Origin: Sphingomonadales bacterium
GTDB taxonomy: Bacteria > Bacteroidota > Bacteroidia > Chitinophagales > Chitinophagaceae
Length of the DNA stretch: 64,000 bases
Assembly: GCA_016872195.1 (NCBI GenBank)
Contig: VHAT01000004.1
Location: forward strand, 1-64,000
Reading direction: 5' to 3'
The translations under genes were made by a program, and so were the position numbers. This document shows, piece after piece, positions 53,718-61,763 of this stretch. Within the stretch, counting starts at the first letter, position 1. Each line of letters begins with the position of its first letter. The notes under the pieces were generated by a model, which saw only the letters and a program-made list of their open reading frames with translations, did no database searches and was not told the origin of the DNA.

Positions 53718-54113
53718 CTAGTCTTCCCATTTTAAAGCTCCTTTTTTGATGATGTAAAGAAAGCCGCACAGAAAGCATCCCACAAAAAGGGTAACGGCCC
53801 AAAATCCACTCCATCCCAGCGCTTTGAAATTAACGGCATAGGGATAGAAGAAGATCACTTCTACATCGAACAAAACAAAGAGGATAGCGGTCAGAAAATA
53901 CTTGATCGCCATTGGCTGGCGGGCATCACCATGCGACTCGATACCGCTGGTAAAGTTCTGCAGTTTATCGCTGGTCTTACGTCGAGGTCCCAACAAGTGC
54001 GTGGCAACCATCAGAAAAGCAACCAACCCTACAGCGATCAAAACTTGCAGGGCCAGTGGCAAATAGGTAGAGGCAGTGGAGGCCGTGGAGCCCATTTGCA
54101 ACCAGTATAACAT
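53718..54113 (-). CDS. nuoA: NADH-quinone oxidoreductase subunit A
   Basis: NuoA is a three-helix membrane subunit and the first gene of the complex I operon. The 131-residue protein has YESG-like FTSGIESHGDARQPMAIKYF (~53-72) and LFDVEVIFFYPYAV (~81-94) with the conserved acidic residues. A -7 promoter element overlaps the stop of the TPR gene just upstream. Confidence 0.94.
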   Translation of the reverse strand: MLYWLQMGSTASTASTYLPLALQVLIAVGLVAFLMVATHLLGPRRKTSDKLQNFTSGIESHGDARQPMAIKYFLTAILFVLFDVEVIFFYPYAVNFKALGWSGFWAVTLFVGCFLCGFLYIIKKGALKWED

Positions 54114-54132
54114 GTGCTGTTTTTTCTGGCCG

Positions 54133-54140
54133 CAAAATTA
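54133..54140 (-). promoter_or_regulatory. -7 promoter element (TAATTTTG) of the nuo operon
   Basis: A perfect TAnnTTTG on the minus strand, overlapping the TPR stop codon and ending 19 bases before nuoA. A TTTTG lies about 14 bases further upstream, closer than the usual 19-21. It suggests nuo can be transcribed separately from the TPR gene. Confidence 0.45.
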
Positions 54141-55961
54141 AGGAGCAACGACCACAAAATCGGCACGATTAGCAAGTAATCCCGTCTTATTTAATGGATT
54201 ACGTCCAGGAGCAGCAGCCGATTTAGGAGCCGGGTCAGATTTAGGGGCATTATCGGGCTTTGTTGAAGCCGCTTTTTCGAGCACATTAATATTTTGCTGA
54301 ATGGCTGCATTGGTCGGATCAAGAGCCAACATACGGCGTAGGTAAAAAAGTGCTTTTTCTTTGTCTTTCAACATGTTAGCGCTGTATGCCGCCAAATATC
54401 CACCGACACCGATAATGGTCTTTTTATTCTTTACCGTATCCTTTTCCAAGATAACCAAGTACTTCTCAGCCCAGGGTACGGCCGAACCGAGCAACATGGA
54501 GTCATCAATGGCGCGCTGAATATTGAACTTCATCATATACCCGAAAGACTCTTCTGGGTACTTTTCGACATAAATACCGAATAAACTATCGGCGATCGGA
54601 TAGGACTTACCCTGATAGTAGGCAAAACCGGCATCAAAAAGATCGCGCTGACTGGGGTTGGGCTTATTGGTCAAAATGAGGGTACGCAGATCGCCTTCGA
54701 TGATCCGACTCAGACTATCACCTTTGGCCTTGAACCGATCGGCTCCCTTTTTTAGAAGTTCAATTTTTAGTCCTACCAGTGTATCAACGCGGGTAGATTG
54801 CTGATAGGTTTGAAAGATCTCGGCAGGCGTTCCGCCCGTTTTGTCGATAATGTCAGCCCTTAATTGAAAATCATATAAGGCTTCTCCATCCATGCCTTCG
54901 CCTGGATGAGCAAAAAACTGATCGCTATATTTTTTGGCACTGGCAAAAGCCTGCGTGGCCGCATCGGCCTGTTGCTGTTTGGCCAGGGTATCGCCTTGCT
55001 GGTAAAATGCATCGGCCAATAGACGGTATACCCGAGGGCGAGTAGCTGTTCCGGTGGCGGCAATAACTTGCTCGGCCTTCGAAATGGCGCAAGCATAATC
55101 TCCGCGTGCCCAACAAAGCTGAGAATAAAGGAACTCGTCTTGAATATTTTTTTCGGGCTGCTTGGTCTCAATGTAAAGCTGTAATTGCTTTTCTGCATTT
55201 ACATAATCGCGACGATAGAAGTAATAATAAAATAACTCGTAGTAAGCGGGTGTAAAGCGAGGATCCTTTTGCACGCACTCATTCAGATACTGTAAGACCA
55301 GCTCCCAGTTTTTCTGTGAATCGAACAATCTGGCCAACCGATAATTGGCCAATGAATACCCGGGACTCAGACGTAATGCCTCCTGATAATTTTGGAACGC
55401 TTCGCCCCCCCCCTCTCCGGGACGAGCCTTGCGCACTGCATTGCCCAATAAAAGATACATCTCGGCATTCTTATCGCCTTTTTCGATCTGGGCGGACATT
55501 TTAGCGATCACATAATTAAGGTCTCCTGCCTTGGTCTCGATATTGGAGCGTGAGACAGCATTGAGAATATCGATATTATCTCCCTTGCGAGTACGACTCA
55601 TGGTAAGAGCCGATTCGAATTTCTGACGGGCCTCGTCCTTTTTATTTTCGAGCAGATCGGCATGACCGGCCCCCACCATCACTAAGGGGGAATTCGCTGC
55701 TGCTTGCAGTGCCTTATCGTACCAAGCCCGCGCCACGGCGACTCTCTTGGCAGAATCCAATTCGCGTTCGATCACCGCCTGTCCTCCCCAATAAAGGGCC
55801 TCTGGATCGGCCGGATTGCTCTTTAAGATTTGTTGAAATGTTTGCTCGGCCAATTCGAAGCGCTGGGCAAAAAGATGGCTCTTTCCCTCCAGTATAGTTT
55901 GGCCACTGGTTGTCAGTACCACACAAAAGCTAACCGTAAGCAACAGATAAATTCTTTTCAT
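54138..55961 (-). CDS. Secreted tetratricopeptide-repeat protein
   Basis: The 607-residue protein has a signal peptide (~1-21, ending TTSGQ) and many TPR units through about residue 560, for example FELAEQTFQQILKSNPADPE (~33), NYQEALRLSPGYSLANYRLA (~195) and YLRRMLALDPTNA (~545). The C-terminus is Pro/Ala/Lys-rich. TPR proteins bind other proteins, here in the periplasm. It follows the PstS-like lipoprotein gene by 47 bases. The partner is unknown. Confidence 0.9.
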   Translation of the reverse strand: MKRIYLLLTVSFCVVLTTSGQTILEGKSHLFAQRFELAEQTFQQILKSNPADPEALYWGGQAVIERELDSAKRVAVARAWYDKALQAAANSPLVMVGAGHADLLENKKDEARQKFESALTMSRTRKGDNIDILNAVSRSNIETKAGDLNYVIAKMSAQIEKGDKNAEMYLLLGNAVRKARPGEGGGEAFQNYQEALRLSPGYSLANYRLARLFDSQKNWELVLQYLNECVQKDPRFTPAYYELFYYYFYRRDYVNAEKQLQLYIETKQPEKNIQDEFLYSQLCWARGDYACAISKAEQVIAATGTATRPRVYRLLADAFYQQGDTLAKQQQADAATQAFASAKKYSDQFFAHPGEGMDGEALYDFQLRADIIDKTGGTPAEIFQTYQQSTRVDTLVGLKIELLKKGADRFKAKGDSLSRIIEGDLRTLILTNKPNPSQRDLFDAGFAYYQGKSYPIADSLFGIYVEKYPEESFGYMMKFNIQRAIDDSMLLGSAVPWAEKYLVILEKDTVKNKKTIIGVGGYLAAYSANMLKDKEKALFYLRRMLALDPTNAAIQQNINVLEKAASTKPDNAPKSDPAPKSAAAPGRNPLNKTGLLANRADFVVVAP

Positions 55962-56008
55962 CGTTCAGCGTAATTTCAATTAAAGGGCTGTAAATATATT
56001 ATAATTAC

Positions 56009-56926
56009 TTATTCGTTGAGACGCACAGGGCGAATTCCTAAATTCTTTTGAGCCGGAGCCAAATACCCTCTTCTGAAAATGATCTGCCCCAATTCGCCGC
56101 TCACAAAATGAGCGAACCCAGTGGCCAGACCGCGGTGTTTCTCTTTTAGAATATACACCAGGTCGCGTACCATCGGATAACGCTTGGCATAAATATTGGC
56201 CTGATAGGCTTTTACATACGACCCCGCTAGGTCTGTACTTTCTATATGCGCCACCTTGACCTTTTTCAAAAAACTAAGTTGTGTGGAGTCTTCGGGGTTT
56301 CCCACCCAACCCACTCCCACAAAACCAACTACGCCGGGATGGGTAGAAACATAATCGATCACTCCTTCACTGCTACGGGCGGCCATGGCCTCTGCTGTCA
56401 GCGACTCGCCTTTCAATACTGAATCTACAATAAATCTGACCGTACTGGTTGCTTTAACACCGTCGAATACAGGGATTAACTTTTTTTTATAGTTCCCTAC
56501 CAAGATCTGCCTGATCTCCATCATGGTAAACAGGGTATCCGGAGAGTCCGGATGAACCACTACGGCAATGCCATCTCGGGCCACGACCAAACTTCTGGCC
56601 TCTACTTTTAAAGAGTCGGCCACGAGTTCTTTTTCTCCGGGTGATGGTCGTCTGGTAACCAAGACCATGCGAACGCTATCAATGAGCAGATCACGCAAGC
56701 AATCTGCCTCTGTTTTGTAAGCTACATTAATGGTGGTACCCCGATGGTTTGATTGATATACCTGAACTAACTCATCCACGATCGGTTTAAAGGTCTCATC
56801 GGCACTAATATAAATAGTCCCTCGGTCGGGGGTATCCGGCAAGCTACGCTGCTGCTCTTCGTATGAGGTGCATCCCACACCACTCAACAAATAGAGTCCG
56901 ACCAAAATAAAAGCACTTCGTAACAT
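56009..56926 (-). CDS. PstS-like substrate-binding lipoprotein
   Basis: The 305-residue protein has a lipobox LSGVGC (Cys ~19) and a periplasmic-binding fold of the PstS-like type (~38-280: GTIYISADETFKPIVDELVQ, IAVVVHPDSPDTLF, STVRFIVDSVL, GVVGFVGVGWVGN). The serine-rich phosphate loop of true PstS is not evident, and no pstCAB genes are near, so phosphate import is doubtful. It shares a transcript with the small membrane protein upstream (12-base gap) and the TPR gene downstream. A sensory or structural envelope role is possible. Confidence 0.85.
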   Translation of the reverse strand: MLRSAFILVGLYLLSGVGCTSYEEQQRSLPDTPDRGTIYISADETFKPIVDELVQVYQSNHRGTTINVAYKTEADCLRDLLIDSVRMVLVTRRPSPGEKELVADSLKVEARSLVVARDGIAVVVHPDSPDTLFTMMEIRQILVGNYKKKLIPVFDGVKATSTVRFIVDSVLKGESLTAEAMAARSSEGVIDYVSTHPGVVGFVGVGWVGNPEDSTQLSFLKKVKVAHIESTDLAGSYVKAYQANIYAKRYPMVRDLVYILKEKHRGLATGFAHFVSGELGQIIFRRGYLAPAQKNLGIRPVRLNE

Positions 56927-56930
56927 GAAT

Positions 56931-56938
56931 CCTCCTTT
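56931..56938 (-). promoter_or_regulatory. Strong Shine-Dalgarno site before the PstS-like gene
   Basis: AAAGGAGG lies four bases before the ATG at 56926. Most genes here lack such a site, as is usual in Bacteroidota, so this one stands out and supports the chosen start. Confidence 0.55.
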
Positions 56939-57175
56939 TTATCCTTTGGCAGTATAGCCCCTGTAAATACGCCATGCTCCATAGAGCAAACACACTCCTC
57001 CAAATATACGATCGGTCAGATCGGGCGGAAAACGAAGGTTCACCTCGAGTTCCCACAGACCCCGCAACAAAAAGAAAAATCCGGCCAGCAAAAACAAGCC
57101 GCCCATGGTGTACTCTCTCACACGAATGAGTTGCGAGCGATGGGTACGTTTTTGTTTCTCGTATTCTTCGAACAT
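56939..57175 (-). CDS. Small two-helix membrane protein
   Basis: The 78-residue protein has a basic, hydrophilic start (EEYEKQKRTHRSQLIRVREY) and two membrane helices (~25-43 MGGLFLLAGFFFLLRGLW; ~58-74 IFGGVCLLYGAWRIYRGY). No family is recognised. It leads the unit with the PstS-like and TPR genes and diverges from hisS. It could anchor or organise the other two. Confidence 0.75.
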   Translation of the reverse strand: MFEEYEKQKRTHRSQLIRVREYTMGGLFLLAGFFFLLRGLWELEVNLRFPPDLTDRIFGGVCLLYGAWRIYRGYTAKG

Positions 57176-57262
57176 ACGCTGGCAAATTAGCTAAATTTTT
57201 ATTGCTGGCCCTGTGCTATGCAGATACAGTTACTCCTTGGTGCAGCATACCGCAGGGCGGGT

Positions 57263-57270
57263 TATATTTG
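57263..57270 (+). promoter_or_regulatory. -7 promoter element (TATATTTG) of hisS
   Basis: A perfect TAnnTTTG 33 bases before the hisS ATG, with TTG (57237-57239) 23 bases upstream as a possible -33. Confidence 0.55.
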
Positions 57271-57303
57271 CACTGCAGGAGTTCCTGTTTAACACGTTGC
57301 TCT

Positions 57304-58677
57304 ATGGCCAAACCCAGCCTTCCGCCCGGCACACGCGATTTTTCGGCCGAGGTGGTTCGAAAAAGAAATTACTTGCTCAACACCATCCGCTCGGTGTTCG
57401 AATGCTATGGGTTCGGTCCTCTCGAGACTCCCGCCATGGAGCAGCTCGATACGTTGATGGGGAAGTACGGAGAAGAGGGTGATAAATTGATCTTTAAGAT
57501 CCTCAATAATGGATTAGACAATCCTGATAAGGAAAAACAGACCAGAGTCGCCCTCGAACAGGTCTTACACGGAAAAAACAGCAAAGACCTGACCGAAAGG
57601 GCCCTGCGATACGACCTGACGATCCCTTTTGCTCGATACGTGGCTACTTGGCATCAGCAACTGCCACTTCCCTTTAAACGCTACCAGATGCAACCGGTCT
57701 GGCGCGCCGATCGTCCGCAAAAAGGACGTTACCGCGAATTTTATCAATGTGATGTGGATGTGGTGGGTAGCCGCTCGCTATTGAATGAACTTGAGCTGGG
57801 CTGTATTTGCCATACTATCTTTTCTCAGCTGCAATTACCGGATTACAGTCTTCGTATCAACCACCGTCAGCTATTGGTGGCCCTGGCTGCACAATGCGGA
57901 ATCGAAGACCAACTTACCATCATTACCACCGCCATCGATAAACTCGATAAGATCGGACTCGAAAAGGTAAAAGAGGAATTAGCCCAAAAAAATGTATCCG
58001 GTGCATCAATCGAACTGATCACAAGCTATTTACAGATAGAAGGCCCGCTAGCAACGCAGCTGGATCAGCTTCGTTCCTTACTTGGAAAACAACCGCAAGC
58101 CATTACCGCACTAGAAGAAATAGAGCAGCTGATCGAATCGCTACAAGAGCAAGAGGTTCGAGCCGTATTGGATCCCACCTTGGCCAGGGGACTTAATTAT
58201 TACACGGGAACCATCTTTGAAATAAAGGCTCCCCCACGCGTTACCATGGGAAGTATTGGCGGAGGCGGACGCTACGACGACCTGACCGGATTATTTGGTG
58301 TGCCCGGTCTCCCTGGTGTTGGTCTCTCGTTCGGTGTAGACCGGATCTATGATGTGCTGGAAGAATTACAACTTTTTCCCCCCGACAGTACACAGGGAAC
58401 AAAAGTTTTGTTCTTTAATCTGGGTACAGCCGAAATGAAAACGGCCTTTTCGCAATTACAAGGTCTTCGGGCAAAAGGAATGGCCGCCGAGCTGTATCCC
58501 GAGCCCGTTAAATTCGACAAGCAATTCAAGTACGCCGAAAAAAAGAATATCCCTTACATCGCCATAATCGGTAAGGAAGAAATGGAACAACAAAAAGTGA
58601 ACGTAAAAAATATCCGCAGCGGCGAACAACGGACCCTTTCGTGGAATGATTTACAAACGATCTCTCTGAACTGGTAA
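57304..58677 (+). CDS. hisS: Histidine--tRNA ligase
   Basis: This class II aminoacyl-tRNA synthetase charges tRNA-His. The 457-residue protein has motif 1 near the start (PPGTRDFSAEVVRKRNYL), motif 2 WRADRPQKGRYREFYQCDVD (~138-157), the histidine-specific LARGLNYYTGTIFE (~295) and motif 3 GGGGRYDDLTGLFG (~315), then the C-terminal anticodon-binding domain (~360-457). The ATG at 57304 (MAKPSLPPG) is chosen; the frame extends upstream through the promoter. It ends 10 bases before the convergent thiolase gene. Confidence 0.96.
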   Translation: MAKPSLPPGTRDFSAEVVRKRNYLLNTIRSVFECYGFGPLETPAMEQLDTLMGKYGEEGDKLIFKILNNGLDNPDKEKQTRVALEQVLHGKNSKDLTERALRYDLTIPFARYVATWHQQLPLPFKRYQMQPVWRADRPQKGRYREFYQCDVDVVGSRSLLNELELGCICHTIFSQLQLPDYSLRINHRQLLVALAAQCGIEDQLTIITTAIDKLDKIGLEKVKEELAQKNVSGASIELITSYLQIEGPLATQLDQLRSLLGKQPQAITALEEIEQLIESLQEQEVRAVLDPTLARGLNYYTGTIFEIKAPPRVTMGSIGGGGRYDDLTGLFGVPGLPGVGLSFGVDRIYDVLEELQLFPPDSTQGTKVLFFNLGTAEMKTAFSQLQGLRAKGMAAELYPEPVKFDKQFKYAEKKNIPYIAIIGKEEMEQQKVNVKNIRSGEQRTLSWNDLQTISLNW

Positions 58678-58687
58678 GATCAATTTT

Positions 58688-59881
58688 CTATAACGCTTCG
58701 TACATAACGGCCGCCCCCTGCCCTACGCCTACACACATCGTGGCAAGACCATAGCGAGCCTTTCTTCTTCTAAGTTCATGTATCAAGGTGGTCGATATAC
58801 GTGCCCCGCTGCTGCCTAATGGATGTCCAATGGCAATGGCGCCTCCATTCACATTGACCAATGACGGGTCCAGCTCCAACGCCTGCATACAGGCCAGCGA
58901 CTGTGAGGCAAAAGCCTCGTTGAGTTCGATCAGATCGATCTGCTGAAGAGTTAGTCCGCTTCTGTCCAACACCTTTTGGGTAGCCGGAACGGGGCCCATA
59001 CCCATAATGGCCGGATCTACCCCGGCCACGGCCATTGAAACTATTTTTGCTATAGGGGTAAGACCGAATTTTTTGATCGCATGCTCACTGGCCAGCAACA
59101 GTCCGGCCGCACCATCGTTGATTCCCGATGAATTGCCCGCCGTTACCGTACCGTTCTGCTTAAAGGCGGGAGAAAGAGCCGCCAGTTTCTCCAATGAAGT
59201 GGCGCGAGGGTGCTCATCATCCAGTACCCAATTGATCAATCCCTTTGACTGTACTTCAACGGCCGTGATCTCTTCTTCCCAAATTCCTTTTTCTCGAGCA
59301 GCGGCATATTTATTTTGCGAAGCAAGTGCAAATCGGTCTTGCTCTTCTCTGGAGATCTTGTATTGCTCGGCTACATTCTCGGCAGTCTCTCCCATGGTGT
59401 AGGGATGAAAGCGTGCCGCTAGTAATGGATTGATAAAACGCCAGCCCATGGTCGTATCAAATAATTGCGCCTGGCGATCGAAAGGCTGTGACGCTTTGGC
59501 CATCACAAAAGGAGCCCGGCTCATACTTTCGACACCGCCTGCCATGATCAGTTCTGCCTCTCCGCAGGCAATTTGACGGCTTCCATCCATAATGGCCTGT
59601 AATCCCGAAGCACATAGTCGATTGACCGTGGTGCCAGCCACTGTTACCGGTAAACCCGCCAACAGGGAGGCCATGCGGGCCACATTGCGGTTGTCTTCGC
59701 CCGCCTGATTCGCCGCACCGGCAATAACCTCTTCAATAGCGCCGGGATCGATGCTCGGGCTGCGCTGATGCAAGGCCCGCAGTACGGTGGCCAGTAGGTC
59801 ATCGGGACGAACGGCACTCAGGGCTCCGCCATAGCGACCCACCGGTGTTCGAATGGCATCAATGACATAAACGGGTTTCAT
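58688..59881 (-). CDS. pcaF: Thiolase, 3-oxoadipyl-CoA (PcaF/PaaJ) type
   Basis: This thiolase resembles PcaF/PaaJ, which split 3-oxoadipyl-CoA into succinyl-CoA and acetyl-CoA in aromatic breakdown. The 397-residue protein has AIRTPVGRYGGALSAVRPDD near the start, the family-typical AANQAGEDNRNVARMASLL (~48), the nucleophile in NRLCASG (~90), AGGVESMSRAPFVM (~112), GHPLGSSGAR (~350) and TMCVGVGQGAA at the end. No other aromatic-degradation gene is near, so a general beta-ketothiolase role is equally possible. The ATG at 59881 is preferred over an upstream extension. Confidence 0.88.
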   Translation of the reverse strand: MKPVYVIDAIRTPVGRYGGALSAVRPDDLLATVLRALHQRSPSIDPGAIEEVIAGAANQAGEDNRNVARMASLLAGLPVTVAGTTVNRLCASGLQAIMDGSRQIACGEAELIMAGGVESMSRAPFVMAKASQPFDRQAQLFDTTMGWRFINPLLAARFHPYTMGETAENVAEQYKISREEQDRFALASQNKYAAAREKGIWEEEITAVEVQSKGLINWVLDDEHPRATSLEKLAALSPAFKQNGTVTAGNSSGINDGAAGLLLASEHAIKKFGLTPIAKIVSMAVAGVDPAIMGMGPVPATQKVLDRSGLTLQQIDLIELNEAFASQSLACMQALELDPSLVNVNGGAIAIGHPLGSSGARISTTLIHELRRRKARYGLATMCVGVGQGAAVMYEAL

Positions 59882-59936
59882 GGATTGGCTTTGATGGCAA
59901 ATATCCGTTAAATACTTAAATCCCTTGCGAGGCAAT

Positions 59937-59944
59937 TATCTTTG
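59937..59944 (+). promoter_or_regulatory. -7 promoter element (TATCTTTG) of rlmN
   Basis: A perfect TAnnTTTG ending six bases before the rlmN ATG at 59951, implying an mRNA with little or no leader. Confidence 0.45.
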
Positions 59945-59950
59945 CATAAC

Positions 59951-60997
59951 ATGAAAAAATCCGCCGCCGAGAATATTAGAACCTGGAGCCTCCACGATAT
60001 AGAACAGCACTTTGAGGCAAGGGGCGAAAAAAAGTTCAGAGCCAAACAACTCTACGAGTGGATCTGGCAAAAAAACGCCATGAGTTTTGCCGAGATGAGC
60101 AATTTGAGTAAAGAGATGCGCCAGCACCTGGGAGAAGAATTTGTTTTGCCGGCCCTTACCGTCAATGCGACGCAATATTCCGAAGACGGAACAGTCAAGA
60201 GCCGCTTTTTGACCTGGGACGGACATGCGGTGGAGGGGGTTTTGATCCCGACCGAAAAAAGATTAACGGCTTGCGTCTCTTCACAGATCGGCTGTTCACT
60301 CTCTTGCAAGTTTTGTGCAACGGGGTATATGGACCGTAAACGAAACCTGCAGTTCGATGAGATCGTAGACGAAGTGGTGCTGCTCAACAAAGAGGCCCTC
60401 CAACAACACCAAAAAAAGATCAGCAATATCGTTTTTATGGGTATGGGAGAACCCCTGCTCAATTATAAACAAGTGCTAATGGCCATTGAGCGGATCACTT
60501 CTCCAGAAGCATTGGGAATGAGTCCGCGTCGTATAACGGTCTCGACTGCCGGCGTGGCCAAGGGCATTCGCCAATTGGGTGATGATAAGGTTCGTTTTAA
60601 ATTGGCCCTTTCGCTGCATGCGGCCAACGATCGCAAACGCAACGAGATCATGCCGATCAATGAATCGAATCAGATCAATACACTGGTGGAGGCACTCAAC
60701 TACTTTTACAAACAAACGGGCAACGAGATCACGTTTGAATATATCTTGTTCGATCAATTCAACGACTCACTGCAAGATGCCGAAGAGCTGGTCAAGATCT
60801 ATCGACAGGTGCCTGCAGACCTGGTGAATATTATCGAATATAATCCAATCGATAAGGCTCGGTTTCAAAAACCCTCCGAAGAAAAAACAGCGGCCTTTAT
60901 GGACTACCTGGCCAAAAAGAGGGTCAATGCCCGCCTGAGAAAAAGCAGAGGAAAGGATATCGATGCCGCCTGCGGACAGTTGGCCAACAAAGGATAA
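59951..60997 (+). CDS. rlmN: Dual-specificity RNA methyltransferase RlmN
   Basis: RlmN is a radical-SAM enzyme that makes 2-methyladenine at A2503 of 23S rRNA and A37 of some tRNAs. The 348-residue protein has the CxxxCxxC site CSLSCKFC (~115-122), the SAM region VFMGMGEPLLNY (~160) and the catalytic Cys near the end in DIDAACGQL (~338). An N-terminal helical domain is present. The ATG at 59951 is chosen over a TTG three codons earlier that overlaps the promoter element. Confidence 0.97.
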   Translation: MKKSAAENIRTWSLHDIEQHFEARGEKKFRAKQLYEWIWQKNAMSFAEMSNLSKEMRQHLGEEFVLPALTVNATQYSEDGTVKSRFLTWDGHAVEGVLIPTEKRLTACVSSQIGCSLSCKFCATGYMDRKRNLQFDEIVDEVVLLNKEALQQHQKKISNIVFMGMGEPLLNYKQVLMAIERITSPEALGMSPRRITVSTAGVAKGIRQLGDDKVRFKLALSLHAANDRKRNEIMPINESNQINTLVEALNYFYKQTGNEITFEYILFDQFNDSLQDAEELVKIYRQVPADLVNIIEYNPIDKARFQKPSEEKTAAFMDYLAKKRVNARLRKSRGKDIDAACGQLANKG

Positions 60998-61082
60998 CCG
61001 GCCCGTTAAACCTTCTTGTAGGGAGACAGTCAGAGAATAGATACCGCGCCCCAGGCCGGACCTGACTAAAAAACTATTTACT

Positions 61083-61715
61083 ATGAAAACGATCATCACC
61101 CTTTTTCTGGCTATTGGTTCCATCCTACCCCTGGCTGCTCAAGAACATCCGGGTTCACAACCGCCACGACCGCCCCGTCATCCACAGGAGGGTCCGGGCC
61201 GTAAACAGCAAAAAGAGATGTTATTAGATCGCCTACAATTAACGACCGCTCAACGGGAGCAGCTAAAAAAGGAACAAGAACAGGCGCTTGAAAAAGTATT
61301 GACTACCGAGCAAAAAAAGAAGCTGAGTCAATTACGCCAGCAACAGCAGCAGCGTAAAGAAGAGGGATTGCGCCAGCAAAGACAACAATTAAAAGATCGT
61401 CTCTCGATCTCAGAAGAACAGGCCAGCAAATTGCAAGCGTTGCAGAAAAACTTCATGGAGTCGATGAAAAAAAATCGGGAGCAACTCGATCAGACCATTG
61501 CGCAACAACGTGAGCGCGCCCGCTCTTTAATGGAATCACATCAAGAATCCCTGAAAAAGATGTTGAATACGGAGCAGCTCCAACAGTTCAAGGATATCAT
61601 GCGCGATAAAATGCGAGAGGGTATGGAAAAATGGAGAGAGCATCGCGATGGAATGCGTCGACGACCACCGACTCCCCCAAATGCTCCGCCCGGTAGAAAT
61701 AACGATACATTGTAA
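61083..61715 (+). CDS. Secreted coiled-coil protein, Spy/CpxP-like
   Basis: The 210-residue protein has a signal peptide (~1-20, ending PLAAQ), a Pro/His-rich segment, and a helical body rich in Gln, Lys and Glu with LTxxQ-type repeats (LQLTTAQREQL ~52, SISEEQASKLQAL ~105, MLNTEQLQQFKDIM ~157). This fits the Spy/CpxP-like periplasmic chaperone/stress group. The Pro-rich C-terminus (RRRPPTPPNAPPG) is disordered. It lies between rlmN and the RluB-like gene, on the same strand. Function is inferred from the fold only. Confidence 0.8.
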   Translation: MKTIITLFLAIGSILPLAAQEHPGSQPPRPPRHPQEGPGRKQQKEMLLDRLQLTTAQREQLKKEQEQALEKVLTTEQKKKLSQLRQQQQQRKEEGLRQQRQQLKDRLSISEEQASKLQALQKNFMESMKKNREQLDQTIAQQRERARSLMESHQESLKKMLNTEQLQQFKDIMRDKMREGMEKWREHRDGMRRRPPTPPNAPPGRNNDTL

Positions 61716-61728
61716 TTAACGTACCTTT

Positions 61729-61760
61729 ACTGGATACCTGTTGAAAAATAGTTATCCAGT
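61729..61760. repeat. 8-bp inverted repeat just before the RluB-like gene
   Basis: ACTGGATA (61729-61736) and TATCCAGT (61753-61760) are perfect inverted copies around 16 bases, ending three bases before the ATG at 61764. A hairpin there could end the upstream transcript or hide the start codon. Confidence 0.45.
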
Positions 61761-61763
61761 TAC

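Noticed and set aside
56009-56926. Calling the PstS-like lipoprotein a phosphate-uptake protein
   Set aside because: No pstC, pstA or pstB nearby and no clear phosphate-binding loop; only the fold resemblance is supported.
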